NCBI RefSeq assembly: GCF_943846705.1
Contig: NZ_OX044366.1
Location: 1,116,001 to 1,180,000 of the forward strand
Length of the DNA stretch: 64,000 bases
Direction: 5' to 3'
Source: an uncultured Pseudomonas sp.
Lineage (GTDB): Bacteria; Pseudomonadota; Gammaproteobacteria; Pseudomonadales; Pseudomonadaceae
In this document: in pieces, positions 36,304-44,936 of the stretch
How the letters are laid out: each line of letters begins with the position of its first letter
How positions within the stretch are numbered: the first letter of the stretch is position 1
Notes under the pieces: model-generated
What the model saw: only the letters and a program-made list of their open reading frames with translations
Databases searched by the model: none
Told to the model about the DNA's origin: nothing
Translations under genes and position numbers: made by a program

Positions 36304-36340
36304 TCACCCTAGAAGTCAGAGACATTGGCCTCTAGGGTGA
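36304..36340. repeat. Inverted repeat downstream of the SpuC-like gene
   Basis: TCACCCTAGA (36304-36313) and TCTAGGGTGA (36331-36340) form perfect 10-bp arms with a 17-bp spacer. There is no T-run, so it is not a clear terminator. Confidence 0.5.
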
Positions 36341-36373
36341 CCGGCTCTTGCCTGAACAGGCTTCAGAATGGCG

Positions 36374-36404
36374 CTCACAGCGTGGCAACCCGCCACGCTG
36401 TGAG
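36374..36404. repeat. 13-bp perfect hairpin before the amidotransferase gene
   Basis: CTCACAGCGTGGC-AACCC-GCCACGCTGTGAG has a perfect 13-bp stem with a 5-nt loop, 57 bp before the next start codon. It lacks a T-run. It could be a REP-type element or an mRNA-stabilising/attenuating hairpin. Confidence 0.6.
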
Positions 36405-36461
36405 GCTAGGCTGGCTAGTCGAGCACGTTGCTCTTTCCCACATCACCACTCAGGAGCCTCG

Positions 36462-37187
36462 ATGACACCGCGCATCTGCATCCTCGAAACCGACCAAATT
36501 CGTCCCGAGTTAGTCGAGCAGTACCACGGCTATGGCCGCATGTTTAAGCAGCTGTTTGCGCAGCAGCCGGTGAACGCCGAGTTCGAGGTATTCAATGTGC
36601 TCCAGGGCGAGTACCCGGATGACGGTCAGCGCTACGACGCCTACCTGATCACCGGCAGCAAGTACGACTCCTTTGGCACCGAGCCCTGGATCCAAACCCT
36701 GCGTGACTACGTACTGGCGCGTTACGCCGCTGGCGACAAGTTGCTGGGCATCTGTTTCGGCCACCAGCTGCTGGCCTTGTTACTGGGTGGTAAGACTGAG
36801 CGCGCGAGCCAGGGCTGGGGCGTCGGTGTACAGCACTATGCGGTGATCGCGCAGGAGCCTTGGATGCAGCCACGCAGCGAGCAGCTGTCGATGCTGATCA
36901 TCCATCAGGACCAGGTCACCCAAGCACCGCCCAATGCCACCATCCTGGCCAGTAACGCGTTCTGCCCAATCGCCGCCTACCGCATTGGCGACCAGGTGCT
37001 GTGCTGGCAGGGGCACCCGGAACTGGTGGCGGACTACTCACGGGCGATCCTCGAGATCCGCCGCGAGCACTGGGGCGAACAGGTATACCGGCAAGCCCTC
37101 GACAGCCTGGAGCAGGCGCATCAGGGCGCAATCGTCGCCGAGTGGATGCTGCGCTTCGTGACACAGGGGCAAACACCCGCAGCCTAG
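36462..37187 (+). CDS. Class I glutamine amidotransferase-like protein
   Basis: The protein has 241 residues from the ATG at 36462 (CAGGAG upstream). It carries the triad of class I amidotransferases: nucleophile Cys in LGICFGHQLLALLLGG and His plus Glu in CWQGHPELV. There is no synthetase domain attached. In this setting it may hydrolyse a gamma-glutamyl bond, as PuuD does for gamma-glutamyl-GABA, but it resembles the GMP-synthase-like GATase group more than PuuD. The substrate is inferred only from neighbours. Confidence 0.8.
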   Translation: MTPRICILETDQIRPELVEQYHGYGRMFKQLFAQQPVNAEFEVFNVLQGEYPDDGQRYDAYLITGSKYDSFGTEPWIQTLRDYVLARYAAGDKLLGICFGHQLLALLLGGKTERASQGWGVGVQHYAVIAQEPWMQPRSEQLSMLIIHQDQVTQAPPNATILASNAFCPIAAYRIGDQVLCWQGHPELVADYSRAILEIRREHWGEQVYRQALDSLEQAHQGAIVAEWMLRFVTQGQTPAA

Positions 37188-37204
37188 GCGCGCCAACAGG
37201 CATA

Positions 37205-37236
37205 ACGCAAAAGCCCGCTTCGGCGGGCTTTTGCGT
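37205..37236. terminator. Bidirectional terminator
   Basis: ACGCAAAAGCCCGC-TTCG-GCGGGCTTTTGCGT is a perfect 14-bp stem with a UUCG tetraloop. It lies between the convergent amidotransferase and aminotransferase genes and suits both. Confidence 0.92.
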
Positions 37237-37303
37237 TTATCTCCAGCACTCATCGGCCTGCCGCGCGGGTCAGTGGCTGACCGGCGCGGCGGGTGACTTG
37301 CGC

Positions 37304-38671
37304 TCAGCTATGCAGCCATTGGTGGGTGTCGTCGAGGGCATAAGCGAAGCGCTCAAGCAGCAGGTCGATCTCCGACTCGCGGCTGATCAGCGGCGGGCAG
37401 AAGGCCAGCGCGTCGCCCATGGCACGGGTGATCATGCCATGCTCCTGCGCACGTCCCGCAAGGTAGCGGCCGAGCGTGCCAGGCTTGCCATGGGGCAGCT
37501 TGGTCTGTCGGTTGCCCACCAGTTCCACGGCGGCAATCAGCCCGCAGCCGCGCACCTCACCGACCAGCGGGTGATCGGCGAACTCGCGCAGCCCGCTCTG
37601 CAAGCGCTCACCCATGGCCGCCGCGTGCTGTACCAACTGCTCTTCCTCGATAATCTTGAGGTTTTCCAGGGCTACGGCGCTGGCGACAGGATGGGCGCTG
37701 CCGGTAAAGCCGTGACCCAGGGTGCCCAGGCTGTTGCTCTGCTCGGCGATGCCCTGGTACAGCGCATCGTTGATCAGCACAGCAGCAATCGGCTGGTAAG
37801 ACGAAGACAGCTGCTTGGACAGCACCATCACGTCCGGCTGAATGCCGAAAGTCTGGCTGCCAAACATCTGCCCGGTGCGGCCGAAACCACAGATCACCTC
37901 GTCGGCGATCACCAGGATGTCGTAGCGCCGACACACCGCCTGAATCTTTTGCCAGTATGTGCGCGGCGGCACGATCACCCCACCAGCCCCCATAAGTGGC
38001 TCACCGATAAAGGCCGCGATGGTCTCGGCACCTTCGCTAAGGATGCGCTGTTCCAGTTCCGCGGCCAGGCGATCAGCGAACTGTTCCTCGCACTCCCCAG
38101 GCAGGGCATAGCGATAGTGATGCGGACAGCCAACGTGGAGAAAACCGGGCAGCGGCACGTCGAAGCCACGCTGGTTGGCTGGCAGGCCAGTCAGGCTGGC
38201 ACTGGCCACCGTGATGCCGTGGTAGCCATTCAGGCGGCTGATGAACTTCTTCTTCAGTGGCTTGCCACGGGCATTGTTGTAGTACCAGACCAGCTTGACC
38301 ACGGTGTCGTTGGCTTCCGAGCCGGAGTTGGTAAAGAACACCTTGCTCATCGGCACGGGTGCCATGTCGATCAGCTTCTCGGCCAACTCGATACTCGGCC
38401 GATGCGCCTTGTGGCCGAACACATGGTAGAAGGGCAAGGTGCGCAATTGCTGTTCGGCAGCGGCGATCAGACGCTGGTTGCTAAAGCCCAGCGCGGCGCT
38501 CCATAGACCGGACATGGCCTCCAGGTACTGTTTGCCCTGGTCATCGTAGACATAAACGCCCTCACCTCGCTCGATCACGAGCGGGCCGACCTGCTCATGC
38601 AGACGGGCGTTGGTGTAGGGGTGCAGATGATACTGGCGGTCTTTATCGGCCAGCGTGCGGGTACGGCTCAT
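37304..38671 (-). CDS. Class III aminotransferase in the glaH-lhgO operon
   Basis: The enzyme has 455 residues from the ATG at 38671 (GAGGTGATC upstream), 7 bp after lhgO. PLP motifs are NSGSEANDTVVKLVWYYNN, NGYHGITVASASLTG, DEVICGFGRTGQM and the Lys in VLSKQLSSSYQPIAA. Operon position after glaH and lhgO suggests it supplies glutarate semialdehyde or a similar aldehyde from a C5 amine, or handles a diamine. It is distinct from the SpuC-like gene at 34907 and from DavT. Confidence 0.82.
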   Translation of the reverse strand: MSRTRTLADKDRQYHLHPYTNARLHEQVGPLVIERGEGVYVYDDQGKQYLEAMSGLWSAALGFSNQRLIAAAEQQLRTLPFYHVFGHKAHRPSIELAEKLIDMAPVPMSKVFFTNSGSEANDTVVKLVWYYNNARGKPLKKKFISRLNGYHGITVASASLTGLPANQRGFDVPLPGFLHVGCPHHYRYALPGECEEQFADRLAAELEQRILSEGAETIAAFIGEPLMGAGGVIVPPRTYWQKIQAVCRRYDILVIADEVICGFGRTGQMFGSQTFGIQPDVMVLSKQLSSSYQPIAAVLINDALYQGIAEQSNSLGTLGHGFTGSAHPVASAVALENLKIIEEEQLVQHAAAMGERLQSGLREFADHPLVGEVRGCGLIAAVELVGNRQTKLPHGKPGTLGRYLAGRAQEHGMITRAMGDALAFCPPLISRESEIDLLLERFAYALDDTHQWLHS

Positions 38672-38678
38672 GATCACC

Positions 38679-39917
38679 TCAAGCAGCGTCTGCGTGGACG
38701 ACTTTGACGGTACTGCAGAGCAGGCCCTGCAATTGCTTGCTGACCTGCTCGACGATATGCGCCCCAATGGGCAGCGCCGAGGTAGCGGCCGGTGATGGTG
38801 CATTGCACACATGCAGGCTGCGGCGGCTGTGGCGGAACAGGAAATCGTCGATCAGTCGGCCATCGTCCGACACGGCCTGGGCGCGCACGCCGGCCGGGTA
38901 GGGCTTGAGGTCCTCGAGCCGGATACTCGGGCAGTACTTGCGCACCTGTTGCAGATAGCCGCGCTTGAACAGCGAGTTCTTCATTTCGCCCAGGCCAGGG
39001 CGCAGGTTGGCCTTGAGCACCTTGAGGATGCCGGGGTTGGTCAGCATCGCCCAACTGTCGGCCAGGGAGATATCGCGCTTGCGGTAACCTTCGCGCTTGA
39101 GTGCCAACACGGCATTGGGGCCGACGGTGACGCTGCCGTCTATCATCCGCGTCAGGTGCACACCGAGGAACGGCATGCTCGGATCGGGGATGGGGTAGAT
39201 CAGGTGGTTGACGATCTGGTTGTGCTCGGCCGGCAGCTGGAAGTATTCACCGCGGAACGGGCAGATGCTGAAGCCCGGATCTATGCCGAGCATACGCACC
39301 ACGCGGTCGGCATGCAGACCGGCGCAGGTGACCAGGAAACGGCAGGCAAAATCGCCTTCACTGCTCTGCACGCGAATCTCCTCCGCGCTCTCGTGCAGGC
39401 CGCTGACGCCAGCACCGTAACGGATTTCGCCGCCGGCCTTGACGAATTCACGAGCCATCGCCGCAGTGACTTCGGCGTAATTGACGATACCGCTAGAGGG
39501 TACAAAGATACCGCCACGCCCCTGGATGTTCGGCTCGCGTTCGCGCAACTGCTCGGCATTCAGCCATTCACGCTCAATGCCGTTAGCCGCAGTGCGCTCC
39601 CAGAGTGCCTGCATGCGCTGCATTTCCAGCTCATTGGTCGCCACCAGCAACTTGCCGGGCACCTGATAAGCGATGCCGTGCTGTGCGCAGAATTCCTTAG
39701 TCGCCACATTGCCGGCCAGGCAGAATTTGGCCTTGAGGCTGCCCGGGGTGTAGTACACACCGGCGTGGATCACCCCGCTGTTATGGCCGGTCTGATGGCG
39801 TGCCGGCGCGGATTCTTTTTCCAGCAGCAGCATGCGGCTGGCGGGGTAGCTGCGCAGCAGCTGCATGGCAGTGGACATGCCAAGAATGCCGCCACCGAGA
39901 ATGATGAAGTCGTACAC
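38679..39917 (-). CDS. lhgO: L-2-hydroxyglutarate dehydrogenase/oxidase
   Basis: This FAD enzyme of the DAO family has 412 residues. I placed the start at the GTG at 39917 (read as MYDFIILGGGILGMSTAMQL), with AGGTGA upstream. The FAD dinucleotide motif is at the N-terminus, followed by HQTGHNSGVIHAGVYY. It oxidises L-2-hydroxyglutarate, made by GlaH, to 2-oxoglutarate and passes electrons to the quinone pool. It is second in the glaH-lhgO-aminotransferase operon. Confidence 0.93.
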   Translation of the reverse strand: MYDFIILGGGILGMSTAMQLLRSYPASRMLLLEKESAPARHQTGHNSGVIHAGVYYTPGSLKAKFCLAGNVATKEFCAQHGIAYQVPGKLLVATNELEMQRMQALWERTAANGIEREWLNAEQLREREPNIQGRGGIFVPSSGIVNYAEVTAAMAREFVKAGGEIRYGAGVSGLHESAEEIRVQSSEGDFACRFLVTCAGLHADRVVRMLGIDPGFSICPFRGEYFQLPAEHNQIVNHLIYPIPDPSMPFLGVHLTRMIDGSVTVGPNAVLALKREGYRKRDISLADSWAMLTNPGILKVLKANLRPGLGEMKNSLFKRGYLQQVRKYCPSIRLEDLKPYPAGVRAQAVSDDGRLIDDFLFRHSRRSLHVCNAPSPAATSALPIGAHIVEQVSKQLQGLLCSTVKVVHADAA

Positions 39918-40024
39918 CGGATCACCTATGGTTAAGGGTTGGAAATGTTTGTCGCACGGAGCAGGAAGGGAGCGACGCAACCATCGCGACTAACACCACG
40001 CCTGCACGGCCTACTTGCAAACGA

Positions 40025-41002
40025 TTACTGGCGTGGCTCGCGCAACACCTTGGCATGGGTAAAGTAGCCACGCTGGCGCATCAGCTCACGCCGCAGGCCC
40101 GGATGGGCAGTGAAGCGGTCGCGGCCATGCAGCCAGAAGTGGTTGTTGATCAGCAGGAAGCTGCCCACCGGTACCGGGATCGACAACTTGTTCTGGCTGT
40201 TTTCCAGCGACTGGCTGAGGTCGGTCAACCAGTTGCCCTCCTCGAAGTTCTTCGGCTGCACGAACTGGTCGATGTAGCTGATGATCGGCCGCCCTTCGGC
40301 GTCGTTGTCAAACACCGGATGGAATACATCTTTGTCTACCCGCTTGCTCGGCGGCGCAGTCCAGCGCAGTTCTCGGCGGGCCAACGGATGGTGATTGAAG
40401 GTGGCTAAGTCTTCCCAGTCATCCAGGTGCAGCAGCAGCGAGTTGCCGCCGTCCATGTTCTGCTCGTCGAGCTTCATCATCAGCACGTAATCGGTGTCCT
40501 GCTCGACGAAGGTGCCATCGGTGTGCAGTTCCAGCACCCGGTGCGGTTGGCGCAGGTAGCTATCGGAGGCATCGACGTTCTGCACCACGAAGCGGGCATA
40601 GTATTGGCCACTCATCGCGTCGAAATTTGAGCGCCCGAACAGGTGGGCCACAGCGGTGGCCAGCTTGACCATGTCATCAGCCTGGGTGAGCTGGTCGAGG
40701 CCTTCAGCGCTGACCAGCAAACCACCACTGGCGCGGTCCATCAGGGTGTTGATCAACAGCGGCTGCAGGCTGCCCGCGCACAGCTCATCGAGAATTTTGG
40801 CCAGGCGAAAGCGCAGGAACGACTTGTATTCCAGCGCCTGGATCGGCCATTCAGCGACGGCCGCAAGGAAAGCCTGCACGGTTGCCTGGCTGAACTCCAG
40901 CTGCAGCAGGCGCGGTGATTGCGCACTGGGCTGCAAGGTGAAACCGCAGATTTTCTGCGGAGCAGGAACAGCCAGACTCTTCAGGGCAACGACGGTACTC
41001 AT
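40025..41002 (-). CDS. glaH: Glutarate 2-hydroxylase (CsiD/GlaH)
   Basis: This non-heme Fe(II)/2-oxoglutarate dioxygenase has 325 residues. The iron ligands are in LELHTDGTFVEQ (HxD) and the distal His in FLLINNHFWLHGRDRF, followed by the 2-oxoglutarate-binding Arg. It converts glutarate to L-2-hydroxyglutarate, with succinate and CO2 as coproducts. It is the first gene of the minus-strand operon, and csiR is divergent from it. Confidence 0.95.
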   Translation of the reverse strand: MSTVVALKSLAVPAPQKICGFTLQPSAQSPRLLQLEFSQATVQAFLAAVAEWPIQALEYKSFLRFRLAKILDELCAGSLQPLLINTLMDRASGGLLVSAEGLDQLTQADDMVKLATAVAHLFGRSNFDAMSGQYYARFVVQNVDASDSYLRQPHRVLELHTDGTFVEQDTDYVLMMKLDEQNMDGGNSLLLHLDDWEDLATFNHHPLARRELRWTAPPSKRVDKDVFHPVFDNDAEGRPIISYIDQFVQPKNFEEGNWLTDLSQSLENSQNKLSIPVPVGSFLLINNHFWLHGRDRFTAHPGLRRELMRQRGYFTHAKVLREPRQ

Positions 41003-41068
41003 GGCAATACTCCGGGACGGGAAAAAGAGTGAGCGAGGTGATGCGACGGTTTATGTCGACGTAATTTC

Positions 41069-41097
41069 AAAATATCTACATTTTTACAATGTGTCAA
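41069..41097 (-). promoter_or_regulatory. glaH promoter with embedded operator
   Basis: On the minus strand TTGACA (41092-41097) and TATTTT (41069-41074) are separated by 17 bp. The spacer is filled by ACATT-TTTAC-AATGT (41078-41092), an inverted repeat that would place a repressor between the -35 and -10. CsiR, encoded divergently, is the likely ligand. The match to a published CsiR motif is only partial. Confidence 0.7.
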
Positions 41098-41188
41098 AAA
41101 TAAACCACGCTTTATGCAAACTGCTCTGCGCGCAAATCCACCCCGCCGATTCGGTATGATGGGCACAAACCCGTGCAAGGATGGTGTG

Positions 41189-41866
41189 ATGCAAACTCCC
41201 GGCTCCCGAGAGAATCTGGCGATCCGCGCTTACCAACTGCTTAAACGCGACATCATTCGCGGCGTCTTCGCACCCAGCGAAAAACTGCTGATGAGCACAC
41301 TGAAGACGCGCTATGACCTGGGGGTCGGCCCCTTGCGCGAAGCTCTGTCGCAACTGGTGGCGGAGCGCCTGGTGGTGGCGATCAGTCAGCGTGGCTTTCG
41401 CGTGGCACCGATGTCACTGGCCGAACTGGCGGATATCTACGATGCCCGCGCGCACCTGGAGGCCTTGATTCTCGGCCTGGCGATTGCCCGGGGCGACGAT
41501 GCCTGGGAGGCGCAGATCCTCGCTCACGCCCACAGCTTGGCCAAGGTGGTGGCAATCAAGGATACCGATGAGATGCTCAGCCTCTGGGACGCCCGTCATC
41601 AGGCCTTTCACAGTGCACTTGCCGCCGGCTGTGGCTCGCCGCATCTGCTGCAGGTACGTAGGGCTCTATTCGATCAAGCCGAGCGCTACCGCCACCTGTG
41701 GTTGCAACAAACGGTGTTTTCCGCCGCAGCGCTGCAGGCCAAACGCGAGGAGCACACGGCACTGGTTGAGGCGACGCTGCAGCGCGATAGCGAACGCGCC
41801 TGCGCGATGATCCGCGAACATCTGCTGGGGCCGGTCAACATCATCAGTGAGCTGCTAAAGACCTAA
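41189..41866 (+). CDS. csiR: GntR/FadR-family repressor of glutarate hydroxylation
   Basis: This GntR regulator has 225 residues, starting at the ATG at 41189 (AAGGATGG upstream). The winged helix is AYQLLKRDIIRGVFAPSEKL, then LREALSQLVAERLV, and an FCD-type effector domain occupies about residues 85-215. It is divergent from glaH, the position of CsiR (GlaR), which represses csiD-lhgO and is released by glutarate. Confidence 0.9.
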   Translation: MQTPGSRENLAIRAYQLLKRDIIRGVFAPSEKLLMSTLKTRYDLGVGPLREALSQLVAERLVVAISQRGFRVAPMSLAELADIYDARAHLEALILGLAIARGDDAWEAQILAHAHSLAKVVAIKDTDEMLSLWDARHQAFHSALAAGCGSPHLLQVRRALFDQAERYRHLWLQQTVFSAAALQAKREEHTALVEATLQRDSERACAMIREHLLGPVNIISELLKT

Positions 41867-41955
41867 CAGGCAGCTGCCTAATAGGCGTATTGCGCACAAT
41901 TGAACGACTCAGAGCATGCGTTTCTGCAGTTCTGCTTATTACGGAGTGATGATTT

Positions 41956-42010
41956 CGCACAGCTGCGTGCCAAATCCTCGTTTGCCCTAGCGCCTGCGTC
42001 GCCCTAGGCT
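41956..42010 (+). promoter_or_regulatory. gcdG promoter with putative GcdR box
   Basis: The 31-bp block at 41956-41986 repeats the gcdH element at 26 of 31 positions, including GCAC-N6-GTGC. It runs into TTGCCC (41982-41987), a 17-bp spacer and TAGGCT (42005-42010). The 16 bases between the block and CCTAGG differ between the two promoters, while the length is kept. That points to a conserved protein-binding site and not a simple duplicated region. Confidence 0.7.
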
Positions 42011-42085
42011 CAATGCTCGCGTGTACCCGCACGCACCGGGCAACGCAGCGAGCCTGCAAGCCTGGCCGTCCTTGGAGCAGATGAC

Positions 42086-43309
42086 ATGTCCGGCGCCCTA
42101 TCGCATATCCGTGTTCTCGACTTGTCCCGCGTTCTTGCCGGGCCCTGGGCCGGGCAGATTTTCGGTGACCTGGGCGCCGAGGTGATCAAGGTCGAGCGCC
42201 CCGGCAGCGGCGATGACACCCGCCACTGGGGCCCGCCCTATGTGAAAGATGCCGAGGGCAATGATTCCCGCGAGGCGGCGTATTTCCAGAGCGCCAACCG
42301 CAACAAGCAATCGGTCACCCTGGATTTCACCCAGCCCGAAGGCCAACGCCTGGTGCGCGAGCTGGTGCAGAACTGCGACGTGCTGCTGGAGAACTTCAAG
42401 GTCGGCGGCCTGGCAGCCTATGGCCTCGACTACGCCTCCCTCAAGGCGCTTAACCCGCGGCTAATCTACTGCTCCATCACTGGTTTCGGGCAAAACGGCC
42501 CCTACGCCAAGCGGGCAGGTTATGACTTTATGATCCAGGGGCTCGGCGGGCTGATGAGCCTGACCGGTAAGCCCGACGGCGAGGAGGGTGCCGGCCCCAT
42601 GAAGGTCGGCGTCGCCCTCACCGATATTCTTACCGGCCTGTATGCCACGGTCGGCGTGCTGGCTGCGCTGAATCAACGTGATCAGTCGGGGCTCGGCCAA
42701 CATGTCGATGTGGCCCTGCTCGATGTGCAGGTGGCCTGCCTGGCCAACCAGGCGATGAATTATCTCAACACCGGGATCGCGCCTAAACGCTTGGGCAATG
42801 CCCATCCGAATATCGTGCCCTATCAGGACTTCCCCTCGGCCGACGGCGATTTCATCATCGCCGTGGGCAACGACGGGCAATTCCGCAAACTTTGCGAGGT
42901 TGTCGGCCTTCCGGCTTTGGCCAACGACTCGCGTTTTTCTTCCAACAAGGCGCGTGTCACTCATCGCGCCGAGCTGATCCCCCTGCTGCGCCAAGCCACG
43001 GTGTTCAAAACCACCGCCGAATGGGTGGCACTGCTGGAAGCCGCCGGCGTGCCCTGCGGGCCGATCAACGACCTGGCTCAGGTGTTCGCCGACCCCCAGG
43101 TACAGGCGCGTGGCCTGCGCATTGATCTACCCAACAGCTTGGGCAGCACCACACCGCAAGTGGCCAGCCCGCTGCGCCTGTCCGCCACCCCAGTGGAATA
43201 CCGCAACGCGCCACCGCTGCTCGGTGAACACACCGAGCAGGTACTCAGCCGCCAGCTTGGCCTGAACGCCGAACAGATCAACGCCCTGCGTGCAGCCGGA
43301 GTGCTCTGA
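42086..43309 (+). CDS. gcdG: Glutarate CoA-transferase (CaiB/BaiF family)
   Basis: This class III CoA-transferase has 407 residues, with TTGGAG before the ATG. The N-terminal RVLDLSRVLAGPWAGQ and the GYDFMIQGLGGLMSLTG region carrying the catalytic Asp are present. It transfers CoA to glutarate (succinyl-CoA as usual donor), giving the substrate of GcdH. In P. putida it sits beside gcdH; here it is 9 kb away, behind csiR. Confidence 0.9.
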   Translation: MSGALSHIRVLDLSRVLAGPWAGQIFGDLGAEVIKVERPGSGDDTRHWGPPYVKDAEGNDSREAAYFQSANRNKQSVTLDFTQPEGQRLVRELVQNCDVLLENFKVGGLAAYGLDYASLKALNPRLIYCSITGFGQNGPYAKRAGYDFMIQGLGGLMSLTGKPDGEEGAGPMKVGVALTDILTGLYATVGVLAALNQRDQSGLGQHVDVALLDVQVACLANQAMNYLNTGIAPKRLGNAHPNIVPYQDFPSADGDFIIAVGNDGQFRKLCEVVGLPALANDSRFSSNKARVTHRAELIPLLRQATVFKTTAEWVALLEAAGVPCGPINDLAQVFADPQVQARGLRIDLPNSLGSTTPQVASPLRLSATPVEYRNAPPLLGEHTEQVLSRQLGLNAEQINALRAAGVL

Positions 43310-43347
43310 GCCCAGCGCAACCCCGGCCGACAAGCATTTGCCGGCGA

Positions 43348-43602
43348 TCACGCCGCCACGCAGCAAGGCTCCTTGTGTTTGCGCATCTGCTGCTGCGCCG
43401 CCAGGCGCAGCACATAACCCAGTTTGAGCAGGGCCGGGCCGATAATGGTCAGGCTATGCGCCGCCACCTGGCTGCCGATGCTCAATTGCGCAGTCAGGCC
43501 ATAAGCGCCGAGCAACCCGCACAGCAGCAACAGCAAGCCGACCCAGAGCAGTTGTGTCGCCAGTTGCAACGCCCGCTGCGGACACGCGAAATACCCCAGC
43601 AT
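43348..43602 (-). CDS. ppyR: PpyR-like small membrane protein
   Basis: This 84-residue protein starts at the ATG at 43602 (GGGAGG upstream). It has two membrane helices (LLWVGLLLLLCGLLGAYGL and a second near SLTIIGPALLKLGYVLRLA) and a basic tail ending KEPCCVAA. It follows hmp by 28 bp in the same operon, the position of ppyR beside fhp in P. aeruginosa, where PpyR affects psl and pyoverdine expression. The assignment rests on size, topology and neighbours. Confidence 0.65.
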   Translation of the reverse strand: MLGYFACPQRALQLATQLLWVGLLLLLCGLLGAYGLTAQLSIGSQVAAHSLTIIGPALLKLGYVLRLAAQQQMRKHKEPCCVAA

Positions 43603-43630
43603 ATTGACCTCCCGGGCATTACGCCCTTGC

Positions 43631-44812
43631 TTAACTGTCCAGCGCGCTGGCCGGGCCAAAGAACTCGTAATGACTCTGAGCAGCCGGTACGCCGAGGCTG
43701 TGCAAATGCCGTTTGACCTGCGCCATAAACGACTTGGGGCCGAGGAAGTACGCATCCAGGTCGCGCTCCTGCGGCAACCACTCGCTCAACTGCTCTTGGC
43801 TGAGGAAGCCTTCGGCATCGCCCGCATCACCGTCGCGAGGCTCGCTGTAGCACACGTATTGCCGCACCTGCGGGCGCTCACTGCGCTGCGCCTCAACCCA
43901 GTCGCGAAACGCATGTACGCCGGCATGGCGCGCACAGTGGATAAAGTGAATGTCGCGGCCACTGTCACGCGCGGCTTCGAGCATGCTCAACGCCGGAGTA
44001 ATGCCCACGCCCGCACTGATCAACACCAACGGCTTGGTTGACTGACGCAGGACGAAGTCACCGGCCGGGGCGAATAACTCCAGGCTGTCGCCGACTTGTA
44101 GCTGGTCATGCAGGTAGTTAGAGACCTTGCCGCCGACCTCACGCTTAACGCTGATGCGGTATTCGCGGCCATTGCTCAGGGCCGACAGCGAGTAGTTGCG
44201 GCGTTGCTCTTCACCATCCAACAGCAAACGCAGGCCGATGTACTGCCCGGGCTGGAAGTCCGCCACCGCGCCACCGTCAGCCGGAGCCAGATACAACGAG
44301 ACGATCTCTTCGCTCTCCACCACCTTGCGGCTCAGGCGAAATTCACGCGCCCCACGCCAGCCACCTTCGGCACTGGCATTGGCGGCGTAGGCAATCTCTT
44401 CGGCGCCAATCAAGATGTCGGCGAGCTGGCCATAGGCAACGCCCCAGGCTTCGATCACCGCATCGGTGGCGATCTCGGCACCCAGCACTTCACGAATCGC
44501 CCGCAGCAGGCAGCTGCCGACAATCGGGTAATGCTCGGGCAGGATCTGCAACGACACATGCTTGTTAACGATCTGCCCCACTAGAGGGCCCAGCGCTTCC
44601 AGCTTGTCGATGTGACGGGCATACATCAGCACCGCGTTGGCCAGGGCACGCTGCTGACCGCCGCTGGCCTGGTGCGCCTGGTTAAACAGGACACGCACCT
44701 CGGGGTATTCGCCGAGCATCAGCTCATAGAAGTGCCGAGTCAGGGCTTCGCCGCCGCTTTCTAGCAACGGCACAGTGGCTTTGATCAGCGCGGTTTGGGC
44801 GGGGGTCAACAT
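43631..44812 (-). CDS. hmp: Flavohemoglobin, nitric oxide dioxygenase
   Basis: The protein has 393 residues. An N-terminal globin domain carries the proximal His in VNKHVSLQI. The FAD domain has RRNYSLS, and the NAD domain has LVLISAGVGITPALSMLE. It converts NO and O2 to nitrate with NAD(P)H. It is divergent from the NO sensor fhpR and preceded by a sigma-54-like promoter. It is called fhp in P. aeruginosa. Confidence 0.96.
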   Translation of the reverse strand: MLTPAQTALIKATVPLLESGGEALTRHFYELMLGEYPEVRVLFNQAHQASGGQQRALANAVLMYARHIDKLEALGPLVGQIVNKHVSLQILPEHYPIVGSCLLRAIREVLGAEIATDAVIEAWGVAYGQLADILIGAEEIAYAANASAEGGWRGAREFRLSRKVVESEEIVSLYLAPADGGAVADFQPGQYIGLRLLLDGEEQRRNYSLSALSNGREYRISVKREVGGKVSNYLHDQLQVGDSLELFAPAGDFVLRQSTKPLVLISAGVGITPALSMLEAARDSGRDIHFIHCARHAGVHAFRDWVEAQRSERPQVRQYVCYSEPRDGDAGDAEGFLSQEQLSEWLPQERDLDAYFLGPKSFMAQVKRHLHSLGVPAAQSHYEFFGPASALDS

Positions 44813-44879
44813 AGAGGTTTCCTCATCAGGGCGACACGCTGCACTTGCGCAGCGGTTCTGTTCATATCACCCTGACTAT

Positions 44880-44896
44880 TACAGGAAACGTGCCAG
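44880..44896 (-). promoter_or_regulatory. Sigma-54-type promoter of hmp
   Basis: The minus strand reads TGGCACGTTTCCTGTA (44895 to 44880). The -24 element TGGCACG is perfect; the -12 element has GT where GC is usual. It lies 68 bp upstream of the hmp start. The divergent FhpR is a sigma-54 activator, which supports the call. Confidence 0.7.
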
Positions 44897-44936
44897 TTAT
44901 TTTTAACTTAATAATCAAAGACTTATATATTATCGT

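Noticed and set aside
37001..38506. A 501-codon plus-strand frame opposite the class III aminotransferase
   Set aside because: It is an antisense frame created by GC-rich codon bias. The minus strand encodes a full aminotransferase with all motifs, and the plus-strand translation has no domain pattern.
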